Below are positions 31,652-41,722 of a DNA stretch of 64,000 nucleotides, piece by piece. Position 1 is the first letter of the stretch. Each line of letters opens with the position of its first letter. The stretch is from NCBI GenBank assembly GCA_944472155.2, contig OX235272.1, positions 104,662,020-104,726,019 of the forward strand, given 5' to 3'. The notes below the pieces were generated by a model. It was not told the DNA's origin and searched no databases. It worked only from the letters and a program-made list of their open reading frames with translations. This DNA is from Trichobilharzia szidati. Taxonomy: Eukaryota > Platyhelminthes > Trematoda > Strigeidida > Schistosomatidae. Made by a program: the position numbers and the translations under genes.

Positions 31652-31879
31652 AAATTCAAAACTGCCTTTTCTTTGTTAATTATCAACCCATTGACATTTT
31701 GACACTGACTAATTATTGTTAAGAAACATATCGCCAATTGTTTGGTAAACTGTTGTGTATTGTAATAAAAAGCTATTTATATGTTAGAGTAGAGCCATAG
31801 ATGAGGATCTAATTGAAAAGTAAATATTTCTTCACTCAATCTTTCTGTTTTCTAAACGTCTAAATGGGGATTTTTGCAT

Positions 31880-32289
31880 AAAGAAGCAGTTAACAGTCTT
31901 CTCTTGTCAGGCCCGGTGTCTGGGTGTCTTTATTTTCTGTCTTTCATTTGATTACGTGGTCTTTGGCCTTAATCTCAACCCCCCTCCATATTTGATATAG
32001 TGTGATTTTGCTTTTCACTCATTTCTGTGATATGAGTTGAACTCAGTACACTGTTATCCAATTTATCAATTGCCCATCATGTGACACACCTCTTGTCTTT
32101 ATTGCAGAACTCCTTCACCATTGTATCCATACATTTACTTTGTTTAAACTTGAACTCTTTGTGTAAAAACTATTTAACTGTACTTTTGTGAGTAGTGCTC
32201 ACTCAGTTAGGAAATCCCTGTCCACTGACACCATGTACAGCTTGCTTGTATGTTAAAACTTTTCTGTACTTATGTACGTAAGTCCTGAC
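31880..32289 (+). pseudogene. PLE 3' end (right arm), cut by PLE insertion
   Basis: Continuation of the C-terminal codons at 29972-30000, split by the 30001-31879 insertion. The left counterpart is 4361-3936. Untranslated 3' sequence, no other gene. Confidence 0.55.
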
Positions 32290-32625
32290 CACTAGGGTAC
32301 AGCACGTCGGGTGTGAGCATAAATACTCTTCGAAGACACTCTCTAGTGGTCATACTATTTCATGAATTGACAGAAGTTAGAATTCATGGGCTGGTCATTG
32401 AATCGTTGGGGTCACACGGGGCTAAATGGTTTACGAGCTCGCCTTGTAATCGGAAGGTACTGGGTTCGCGCGCCGATGAAGAGTCCCAAAGCGGACTGAC
32501 AAGGTAGCTCTGTCCAGTACTCCCAACTGGATTTCCAACGTTTCTTTAACCGATGTCAGCGCATGATGAAATCCTGTAACCAGTCAATCAAGTTCCTACA
32601 AACTAATACATTAAATTAATGGTTT
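32290..32625 (+). repeat. SINE family A (right arm)
   Basis: Counterpart of 3590-3935: tRNA-like 'aaatggtttacgagctcgcc', 'gtactgggttcgcgcgccga' at the B-box position, 'gatgaagagtcccaaagcgg' hammerhead-derived part, and tail 'cagcgcatgatgaaatcctg'. Confidence 0.75.
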
Positions 32626-32935
32626 ATTTAGACTATAAGCAACCGACGATAAGCCAAGAAATGATGGTACCATCTTATTTTGCACAAATCACTGTTGTTC
32701 CTCCTGTATTAAAATCGCTTTGTTTTGTAAATAACTCTTGCAGTAACTTGGGAAGTGTTTGTCTTCCATTAACTTAATCAAATATTGTTTAGCTACTTTT
32801 CGCTAGATTAGTAGTTGATGGGTAGGGATTTTCCAAAGTTACAATATAAATTATTCTATTTATTTCCTATACTAAATGGGGAGATATTCGGTAGCCAAAT
32901 TTTAAGTTTTCTCAACGTTGATGGATACTAGGTGT

Positions 32936-34300
32936 AGATTGTTGGATTTTATAAGTGTATAAAATTATAAAAGCAGCCGTAATGAAATTGCTCGTTGCAT
33001 TCGTGTTGATTTTGTCACTTCATGATCGATGGTGGTGTTGTAACCAGGTCAAACTCTGTTTTACTACATCATCCCTATTGACACAATTTGGATGCCATTT
33101 GATATGAAGGGCTCTTCATACTACTAAACGTTCTCTGTCGTTTCTCAAACCCGTCTGCATCATTTCAATATTGTCAAAATCAATTTCGTCACCTGATTCT
33201 ATAGCGTAGTGTGTAAGCGACCTATCGCTTATGATTTTTCAAGGTTTTCTAGTTCAACTGAATTTCTTGGTGGTCGAATAGACACTCAATCTACGGTACT
33301 CATTTTTTCTGATTACCTTAATTTCTCTCCGGTGAGGTTTCTCCGACGTATCGCATCACATCACATCACATTGCAAGCATTTCATTCTGTAGACACAATT
33401 GGCTTGGGAATGCTTAGGGATTTGGTCTTTCATATGGACAAGGTTGCTGTGTAGTGTGTGTGAGAGAAGCTAATGTTTTGAAGAAAACTCTGATTCTGTG
33501 CTTATTGATCACTCCTCTTCTTATATCGTCTGACGTACCTGATGGTCTATATGGAATGACGACAGATGAGGAACAAAATCTTCAGAATACATTTTCTGAT
33601 TATATTTAATGTCATTGGTGATTTTGTGAATGAACTCTCTTCGGTAGTTATTTTTCTCTCAAGAGAATTTCAGTAATGTTTGATATTTCTTCGTCTTCTT
33701 TCTTTTCTTCTTATCCTTTAACATCAAAGAGTGTGGTCGTCTGAGAAGACTTGAAACAACCGATAACTCCGTGCTGATATGGTCTGATGAACCACTGTCC
33801 AAATTTTTGTTGGAGTGGGTTTTATTCATGAGTATAGGCAAATATTTCAATATCTGCTTTCCTTCCTCTTAAATGGGCAGTGCAGAAGTGTTATTTCACC
33901 GAAGTGTTCAGTTTCGCCAAGAATGAGTTGTGTAGATCTCGTTTTAGCACTACAAAAGTATCATCAACCTATCTCAGCCATATTTTAGGCGTATGCATTC
34001 TTCAGAAGATGTTATCTTCAAATGTTTTCATGAAAAGATCAGTGACTATCGTGGAAACTGGTGAACCCATAGAAACACAATTTGTCCGTCTATTTAAATT
34101 CCCCATAAATGTAAAATGCTTACTTTCCAGACAGAATTTTAGGCTCTTAATAATTCCACTAATGTCCGGTGGACGTCTTTGTGATAGAGTTCTGCCCGAC
34201 TCTAGTTAACTGAAAAGTATATCAAGACTTTCAGTAATGGGAATGCTAGTACATAATAAGTTAATATCATAGTTCGCCATGATAATTTCTTAATCAATGT
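32936..34300 (-). pseudogene. Decayed PLE abutting the right arm
   Basis: Reading minus from about 34300: R-L-L-K-S-L/ F-Y-I-Y-G-N-F-N-R, G-V/S-M-G-S-P-V-S-T-I-V-T-D-L-F-M RT block, broken Y-x-D-D then D-T-F-V-V-L-K-R-D-L (about 33930), a linker V-V-I-P-Y-R-P-S-G-T-S-D-D-I near 33540-33580, and the C-terminal Y-A-I-E-S-G-D-E-I-D-F-D-N-I-E-M-M and T-W-L-Q-H-H-H to 33010. Many frameshifts. Apparent plus-strand ORFs at 33209 and 33880 are its shadows. Confidence 0.75.
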
Positions 34301-35014
34301 CTCGATGTTCTATTTTGCATTTGAAATCATATGAATCTTTTATAACATTTTGAGTGCAGCTTTGCAGTGGTTGTAATATCGAAAGCAAGTATGTGGAAAG
34401 GTTATCTATCAGTGAGTTGATAAAATCTGCGACAACAAAGACAACAATAGCACGATACGATACTACCGAAACCGTGACACAAGATGACAAGAACAGAAAA
34501 CTGACTGTTTACGTGGAGAGCTTTCACTGTCTTATATCAACAGCAGTAAAAGTTTTCTGATATCAGCTCTCGAATCGATCCGATATTCATGAAGTCAGAA
34601 GTTGGTGGGAGACACTCAACCTTCCAGAAACGCCTTTCTACGTATGAAATTAGCTACAGATAATCAGTTGTGATATTATGACGTAAAACTGGTTTCTAAT
34701 ACCACTTATTCTTATTTCGTTACAATTTTGGTAACCGTGTCACTTTGATTACACCGATTAGTCATACATACACACTAGTGAGCCCAGCTCACTAAGCAAG
34801 TCTTCAAATTGATGAACTTTAACCTTCTTGAGTTGCCATGTTGACTTACAAGCTAACGCTGTTTACTAGATTCTTCTTTTTTCTGTCTTCTCTCACCCTC
34901 CTCTTTTCTTCCATAGTTTGATAGTATATAAATTGATGGTAATTTAGACGAAAAAAATAACTGTAAAACTTATATTCCGGATGCGTTCATCTTATAATTT
35001 TTTCTTTATTACCT
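34301..35014. other. Interval without recognised gene
   Basis: No protein-like frame. It could contain more of the upstream PLE in decayed form (for example 34560-34680), but I cannot support that. Confidence 0.4.
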
Positions 35015-35095
35015 TTCAAACAGTGGTTAGGACTCTCGCCGACCATGCCCATGGTCCGAGGTTCGGTCCCCTGCCGACGCACACCCGATATCTAT
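35015..35095 (+). repeat. SINE family B, 5' fragment
   Basis: 'gtggttaggactctcgccga', 'catggtccgaggttcggtcc' and 'gccgacgcac'. Only the tRNA-like head is present. Confidence 0.65.
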
Positions 35096-36239
35096 GGTCA
35101 GCCTGCAAAATTTGGGCTACCGATATCCATGCTGAAAATTCCATACTTGTACTGAAAATACGGTGTGGCATCAAGCTGTAATCAAAAATAATTTTAAAAA
35201 AATAAATAATAACATTGAAGTGTGAAATGTTATTATTTATAACCATTGTAATTTCAGGTAGTTTGCAGTCAGCTCATGAGCACCTTTGAAATAGAATGAT
35301 ATTATTTTATGCTGCAAATCTTCTCTGAGACAGAGCACTTCGGTCCAATCAATCGACGAGAAAATCTGAAATTCAATTAAATCTGGTCTTTCTTTCTCTA
35401 TCGAAATTTATCAAGGGAACCAAATGTATGAAATTTTATTTCTAATCAGCTACACTACCTACTATTAGCAAGTAGTATAGCACTTTTCAAATGTATTACA
35501 AAGTATTAACACAAACAGCAGTTTCAGCAGAATATGATGATATTTTTTATTTCATCGTCTGCTCATCAATGTTGTACACCTTTAAAAGAAGGCAAGGAAG
35601 GGCACATATTACATTCTTCGAACATGTATAGAAAACCCCATATCTCGAGGAGACAAGTGGTATCAGAGGTGCTATTTCTAGGTACTTCGTTGCTTCAAGG
35701 CATTCAGGTAGACATCTAGAAATCCGTTAAGGTAATCAGGAGGTAGCAGGGTTCAGTTTCTCTCAAAATAGCTGAAGTAATTGAATGGAAGTGTGTGATG
35801 TGACCTAATCACTTTACACTTTAGAGGTTTGCGGTGAAGCATGTTTTTGGTTTTTTCATGCCGAGCTGCATAATAGGTCCTACAGATGACCAAATCTGAC
35901 CTTTGTTTCAAAATCCTAATGTTTATTTCATGAAAACGTTTTTTTAGAGACGGTAAAGATTCAGTTTCTTTCTCTATAACCTCAGATGTGCAAATACGCT
36001 GAATTTTCCTAAATGAGCATTTCACCAAGCGTTTCTTAAAGTGTAATGGATAGAAGCTGTGAAGATTGCCCTGTTCAAATGGTGTAAATTCAAACCAACT
36101 ATTACATGATGGCTAAATAAACGGAACTAAGTATCTGTGTTTCTTCCTAATAGGACTCACAACTTAAACCGGAACTGAATATTCTAAGAGAAATCTATTT
36201 CTTCGATGCAGTTCAATTGTTAACCCAAAAAATAGGACT
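35096..36239. other. Interval with one unassigned minus ORF
   Basis: A 91-codon minus frame at 35753-36028 (L-K-K-R-F-H-E-I-N-I-R-I-L-K-Q-R, then R-T-Y-Y-A-A-R-H-E-K-T-K-N-M) is lysine/arginine-rich and might be PLE linker sequence, but I could not match it to the other copies. Near 35530-35570 the minus strand has 'cattgatgagcagacgatga' followed by AATAAA, similar to the PLE terminal hammerhead-like blocks. Confidence 0.35.
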
Positions 36240-38043
36240 GTTAAAATGATGGTTGCAGTGAAGAAAATTTTCCTTTCGACGAAGTCATCAACTGGACAGC
36301 TGTTCAGTCGTGTATTTATATTAAATGTATGAGAAAGTTTCAGAGTTATTTCCGGTCAGACGTCAGATTAACATATTTGACTTTGTTGATTCAATTAAGA
36401 ATGTCAACGTGGCAGACAGGAAAATGGTCTCTTTGGATATCATCTCTCTCTCTCTTCACCAACGATACATTGACAGAAACCGTATGACTTCTTTGTGACT
36501 ACATTCAATCCAGTGGCATCGATGCCGGTATACTGATCCATTACCTAAAACAACTGTTAATACAATGCACCTTCAACATATAATTTAGTTTCAACAACGA
36601 AATATACAGGTAAGTAGGTGGAGTAGCAATGGGTTCTCCCCTAGGACCCCTCCTGGCCGACTGCTTTATGGATAGCCTAGAAAACAACTCCTTATCATCA
36701 ATTATCGACGACCTCCATCTCTGAAAGCGATACATCGATGATAATTTCATTATTTGTTATGAGAATTTTGGTCTGAAAAACCTACTTCAAATCTTCAATA
36801 ACTCCCATACAAACATCTACTTCGTCCTGGAAGTTGCCTCCAACTCAATGTTGCATTTCTTAGACGTTCAGCTACGAAGGAATGCAGAGAACTCACTAAG
36901 AAGATCCATCTATTGAAATCGCCCATGGAACGGACTGTTTATTAACTCTCAAAGCTGTGTGCCTCTAAGCAGAAAGAGAAACCTAATATACTCTTTTTCC
37001 TCGAGGATCCGAAAGATTTGCACTGAATAGTCAATCGACAAAGAATTACACGATCTCCGAGGGACCTTGATAGAAAATGGATTCGCACCCAGATTCACAG
37101 ACAAGAATCTAAACCCGGAAAACACCTGAAAAGGTTCAAGTTGGCCCCAAATAGATGCTGATATTGAACCTCGAATTTAAAAGTGATACCGAAGCTTTAA
37201 TCCTACATGGACAGCTTTTGAAGTCTCTCAGTAAAACACATTTCCCCGTCAGCCTACGAGTAACACTTTCCTTTAAGAAATTATTCAACCAGCAAGTAAT
37301 GGAAGACAAGCTGTCGCATTCGGCCAACTTTAACATGCATATACCACTTCACTTGCTTGTGCGGAGCTGAGTACATTGGCCGTACCATGCGTCCGCTTGT
37401 AAAACTAGAGCGGAAACACTATCCTGCATAGTTGGCAAAAGGAGAATATCTGGTGAATTCTGAACATTCAGCCACATTTGAAAAGTTTCGCAAAGCCATA
37501 TTCGAGATCCAATCCAACCTACCAAAGGGAGTGAAATCAATACATCTAGGAGTAGCTGGGGCATTGGCGATCCAAAATATTAAGCCTAATCTATGTGTCC
37601 AAAAGAAATACGTCCAACCGTACTCCTTCTTGTGGCCATTATGAAAAGTCAGTCCCACCAATAATGATTATCCTATTACCTCTGTTATCCAACCTTCCCG
37701 TTTGTTTGTTATATTTACGTTTTTAAATCGCTATCTGCATTATTAGATTTGGTTACTGTTTTTTATTTTTATGTGTCCGAACCTCCTACCAATTTCGTGC
37801 ATACTACATCCTTGACCCGTAATTGTATAAACTGACTAGTTTTCTGGTAATTATAATCCTATTTTGTCTTTTCTACCCGTTCTTTTTTATTAATAAACTT
37901 AATAATTTTATTAATCTGACCATCTCTGACCGGAAATAATTCTCTCGAACCTTCTCATACATTTGATATAAATACACGACTGTACAGCTGTCTAGTTGAT
38001 GACTTCGTCGAAAAGAAAATTTTTTTCTGTTGTTTACCTCCTT
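36240..38043 (+). mobile_element. PLE with ~130-bp inverted ends and YIDD box
   Basis: 36240-36372 and 37915-38043 are inverted copies ('ttatttccggtcagacg' against 'ctctgaccggaaataa'). Between them, plus frames with about ten stops give the RT (K-M-V-S-L-D-I-I-S-L, G-V-A-M-G-S-P-L-G-P-L-L-A-D-C-F-M near 36620-36670, R-Y-I-D-D-N-F-I-I near 36728-36755, H-F-L-D-V-Q-L near 36853), I-E-N-G-F-A-P-R-F-T-D-K-N near 37072-37110, and the C-terminal I-K-P-N-L-C-V-Q-K-K-Y-V-Q-P near 37575-37625. The catalytic box is YIDD where the other copies have YVDD or YMDD. Confidence 0.85.
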
Positions 38044-38369
38044 TTCTTACAATTCAGGAATCGTTGAAAATATCAAAACCTTTTGACATTATTCTATAGG
38101 AATTCATCAACTAGAAATCATCTTCATTCAGAAGAAGCTAATGTTTCAATACTTAGGAACGCATATTGAACAATCGTTCAGTTCTATGCATCTCAAAGGG
38201 TTTAATATGCCTACTGACAGTATCAGCAGGATTTGTATACCCGCATACACAAAGTAATTCATCATATCACTTTCATGTATTTGTATTCGTGAATCGAACG
38301 CCTTCTTGCCCCCCACATATCATACTAGTAGTAATTCAACACAACACAGACTGATTTAAAAATGAATTT
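38044..38369. other. Interval without recognised gene
   Basis: Nothing coding was seen. It lies downstream of the likely polyadenylation signal of the minus-strand gene (AATAAA on the minus strand near 38368). Confidence 0.4.
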
Positions 38370-38899
38370 TATTCATCTTAAAACTTTCATTAGTATTAGT
38401 CATTAAATAAACCGCTTGAATTGAAACACAATCATGGTTACCATAGTAATAAAAATTTACAGTTCAACAGATATATACTTGAATAATTCCACATGATTTG
38501 TTTGTTTGCAGTTGAAGAAGAGTTAACAATTATGACAAATTGTAAATGATAAATACTACTTCTTTTTATAAAAGACTAGAAACAAGAAGGAGATTTCGTG
38601 TAGAGGGGGGAAAACAAAACCCATTTAAAAAAGAAGCTATAAGCAACAGTTTGTTGATTTCTCTACATTAATACTGAACCATGTAGATTAGAGAAGATAT
38701 ATCTATGAGGTATACAGCAGTAAGTCTAAAGACTTGGTTCAGTAACGACACTTCTCCTTTTTTTAGATAGTTTGGTGTATATTTTGTGTGTATGATAAAT
38801 TCTCAGTAATAATAGATGAAATGATTCTCCTAAGATCTTTTTGTGCTTTTTTGGCTTTGACGTCGAAGTTAATTCACTGAAGGAAACCAACAACAACAG

Positions 38900-39215
38900 T
38901 TAAAGAACTAGACGAAAATTCAGTTTAAACGGACGAGATATTGGTTCAACTAATTCACACATTTGTTTTTTATTCAACACGCTTAATTCTATAAAGCATT
39001 GACCATTTTCAGAATCGATGGCATATGAAAATGAATTCAAACAGGAGCCGATACATGAATATCGTGTTCCCGTGGAACCATTTATTGATGCAGCTAATCC
39101 TGAATGAATCTGCACTGGCCTGTAGTCATTTTCATCAAATATTTGTGAGTGTTTAATTCGATTAGGCTCTAAGTAGTTGATTGTAACTCCTGGCACCTCT
39201 GGTTCTAGGTAACAT
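38900..39215 (-). CDS. Terminal coding exon of an unidentified minus-strand host gene
   Basis: A long pyrimidine tract and acceptor ('tttttttccttttcttatag' on the minus strand) end at 39216. The exon then gives one completing base plus 104 codons and TAA. The peptide starts C-Y-L-E-P-E-V-P-G-V-T-I-N-Y-L and has five further cysteines, mostly in S-C-I-G-S-C-L-N-S-F-S-Y-A and G-Q-C-F-I-E-L, as in a disulfide-bonded extracellular module (N-G-S-T glycosylation site). It ends without a membrane segment. The start phase (one base needed) fits both the 49869-49985 exon and the possible 40087-40149 exon. About 530 bases of 3' untranslated region lead to AATAAA near 38368. No family was recognised. 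Confidence 0.6.
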
Positions 39216-39399
39216 CTATAAGAAAAGGAAAAAAATACAAAAATGAGGAATTCAAGTTGAAATGGGGATAAAAATATTATTTTATTTACCTCTAATATCA
39301 TTTTGAGGTCAGTCAATCAATATTTTTTTTAAATGAATAAAAGTAGTTAGTTTTTCGTAATTCATAGTTACGCACAGTATTGTCACGGAGTCCCTTCTT

Positions 39400-39770
39400 C
39401 ACTCCTGTGTAAAGTGACTAACTAGTGTCCAGTCAAAAGCATCCAAAACAGTCAGTCCCAGAGAAGGTCAACTGTGAGCCCTAAATGCTGCTCAGTGGTA
39501 AAGTCTGCAGGTGGCATTATGTGACGCAGGTTCGAATCTCAGAAGGTACATGAGTTCCTTCAAGTTCTCAGATAAGCCTTGCTGACTGTTAGTCAGTGCC
39601 AACTAGCACGAAACTTAGGCCTTCCAAGGTTTACTCTGCTGATTACCTCCAACCATTTAATATCAACCACTCAACGTGCACCGTGATGGTGAGCCACCTA
39701 GTGGCATGGTGGCCACATTGCAAACGTGGTTGTTAGAATTCAGTCGGCACCAAAACAGAGGAATAGACAC
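39400..39770 (+). repeat. SINE family C
   Basis: Preceded by the 'actagtgtccagtcaaaagc' unit. 'tgctcagtggtaaagtctgc' (A box), 'gacgcaggttcgaatctcag' (B box), body, and 'tgattacctccaaccattta'. Confidence 0.8.
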
Positions 39771-40060
39771 ATTACAGTAGTGACTAACTAGTGTCCAATC
39801 AATTTTCCCGAAACAGTCCTACAAGAAGTCAGTTGCCAGCCCGAATCGTTACTCAGTGGTAATGTCACTGACTGACTGACTGCAGCACTGGGTGGTGATA
39901 CGGGTTCGAATCTCAGAAGCGACATGATTTCCTTCGAGGCTGCAGATACACCTTGCTGACTGGTGAGTGTCGACTAGTACGAAACCTAGGTCTTTCATGG
40001 CTTCCTCTACCGATTGCCTCCAACCATCTAATATTAACGCTTAGTGCTCCGCGCTTAAGA
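39771..40060 (+). repeat. SINE family C, second tandem copy
   Basis: Directly follows the previous copy in the same orientation. 'ttactcagtggtaatgtcac', 'gatacgggttcgaatctcag', 'gattgcctccaaccatctaa'. A CTGA/GACT tetranucleotide run sits at 39868-39882. Confidence 0.8.
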
Positions 40061-40086
40061 GAGATGCTGTTATTTTTTAGATTTAC

Positions 40087-40149
40087 ACACTTAGAAAATG
40101 AAGGATCTTCTTGTAGTTGTCATCAAATGAAATCAGTAACTGGAGTGAC
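40087..40149 (-). CDS. Possible 63-nt internal exon of the minus-strand host gene
   Basis: The acceptor 'aagacagtcctttcag' ends at 40150. The frame S-L-Q-L-L-I-S-F-D-D-N-Y-K-K-I-L-H-F-L-S is open, and the donor TGT|GTAAAT follows at 40086. The length is a multiple of three, and the phase fits between the 49869 and 39215 junctions. Short exons in multiples of three are common in schistosome micro-exon genes. There is no independent support; a plus-strand frame of similar quality exists at the same place. Confidence 0.25.
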
Positions 40150-40374
40150 CTGAAAGGACTGTCTTTGCCGTTCTAATCCTACCATATTGCATACAAATAA
40201 GCGTTCTATAGATGCATACTATAGTATGCATCGTGTCCATTAATGAAAAGAGGAAATTTTGAAAACTACACTTCGCTTGTCAAAATATACATTTCATACC
40301 TCACCTCAGAGTGAAACACTTATAGCCTTTGAATGGATCTGTTGTCATCAACAATTTCCCACTTCTGATCGGAC

Positions 40375-40690
40375 ACTAGTTAGTAACTACGGTAATGTGC
40401 CTAGTGCTCTGTTTGATGCAGACTGAATTCTACCAGGCACGTTTGCAGTGTGGCCACCATGCCACTAGGTGACTCACCATCACGGTACACTTTGAATTGC
40501 TGATATTAGATGGTTGGAGGCAATCGGTGGGAAGCCTTGGACCTAGGTTTCGTGCTAGTTGGCACTCATCAACTAGGCGCATCTGCAACCTCGAAGGAAC
40601 TAATGTCCCTTCTGAGATTCGAACCCGCGTCACCACCCATTGCCGCCTACGGTCACAGACGTTACCACTGAGCTATTCTGGCTCAAGATT
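40375..40690 (-). repeat. SINE family C
   Basis: Reading minus: 'agccagaatagctcagtggt', 'gcgggttcgaatctcagaag', 'accgattgcctccaaccatc' and 'actagttactaactagtgtc'-type end. It faces the plus copy that starts at 40691, an inverted pair like 21175-21705. Confidence 0.8.
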
Positions 40691-40965
40691 GCAAGCTTGA
40701 CTAATAGAATTCAGTCTGCACCAAAGATAGGACTAGTATCAAATCAAAAAAATATCCAATACAGTCCTACAGGAGGTCAATTGCGAGCCTGAATGGCTCA
40801 GTGGTAACGTCTCTAACAGCAAGCGGCACTGGGTGACGCAGGTTTGAATCTCAGAATGGATATTAATTCCTTCGAGTTTGCAGATACGCCTCGCTGATGA
40901 GTGCCAACCTAGGTCCAAGGCTTCCTGCCGATTGCCTCCAACCATCTAATACCAACAAAGAATGA
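40691..40965 (+). repeat. SINE family C
   Basis: 'gcctgaatggctcagtggta', 'gacgcaggtttgaatctcag', 'gattgcctccaaccatctaa'. Confidence 0.8.
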
Positions 40966-41722
40966 TGTAAACCGTTTTCTTATTATTTTTAACAGAAGTC
41001 ATTGACAGAAGTATCAACATTAGTCTTTATTTTAGCAGAGATTATAATGTTTATGACTAATCATAATCATAATAATAATAATAGTTGAAAACTATTCCAA
41101 CAACACTTCTGGATAGATTTGTTGATTTTAACTTTAGTGGTAGTTTTACGCACATCCAATGGTATGATATGTGGTTGAAGAGTCCATTAGGTCATAAGTT
41201 TATCTATATATATCAAAACTAGTTGGTTAAATATCGTTCATGGCAATACAGTATAAATAACCTGTGTAATGTTGTGAACTTAATTTTTTGGCAACTATCT
41301 GCCTGAGGTAGCCATGTTATCTCTCTAAAAAAGCTTCAAATACTTGCTAATTTTGTATTGAATTGTTTTCAGAAATTTTCTCTTATTATTAGTATTATTA
41401 CTGATAAGATTTATCAGTAGCATATAAAGAGACAATCATCGACATAAAATCCTCACATAGTAGGGAGATAGATTTAGATTCAGAGATAGCAAATGATTAA
41501 GCGTTGCAGAGAAACATCGGAGACATGAAAAAGGGACACAAAGAAATACAATACGAGTGACAGAAGGTCTATGCAAATGATGATTTGAAGATAAAGTGTA
41601 GATAATTTCGCTATATGAAGAGACACCAGTTCCCTGGTCTTCCACTGTTACACGATTAGTTCCCCTTACGGATTTTGACAAAACCACAGGAGGATGTGAT
41701 TTATGTTAAATGTGTATTATAT
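40966..41722. other. Interval without recognised gene
   Basis: Contains an 83-codon minus frame (41436-41687, S-V-R-G-T-N-R-V-T-V-E-D-Q-G-T-G, then S-N-H-H-L-H-R-P-S-V-T-R-I-V) that looks somewhat protein-like but has no recognisable motif and no partner in the window. Confidence 0.35.

Larger units (their letters stand above)
30001..31879 (-). mobile_element. PLE insertion with ~180-bp inverted ends, right-arm specific
   Basis: Inserted between 'ttttcagaaag' (ends 30000) and 'aaagaagcag' (starts 31880); the left arm reads straight through there. 30001-30180 and 31673-31855 are inverted copies of each other ('caaacaattggcgatatgtt' in one, its complement in the other). Inside, on the minus strand, lie RT and GIY-YIG remnants with only a few stops. 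The 5' part of the protein is missing. Among the least decayed PLEs in the window. Confidence 0.9.
25285..32935 (-). repeat. Right arm of large inverted duplication
   Basis: Reverse complement of the left arm. It lacks the left-arm RTE B and the two left-arm PLE insertions, but has its own PLE at 30001-31879. Its outer edge (32935) abuts a decayed PLE. The inner edge shows 'tgcaactgatcattaatttg' against the left 'gcaaattaacgatcagttgc'. Confidence 0.93.

Noticed and set aside
33880..34209. Plus-strand ORF of 109 codons
   Set aside because: Shadow of the PLE reverse transcriptase on the minus strand (D-D-T-F-V-V-L region).
37136..37661. Several overlapping ORFs on both strands
   Set aside because: All fall in the decayed PLE at 36240-38043. 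The plus-strand reading with LCVQKK at the end explains the region.
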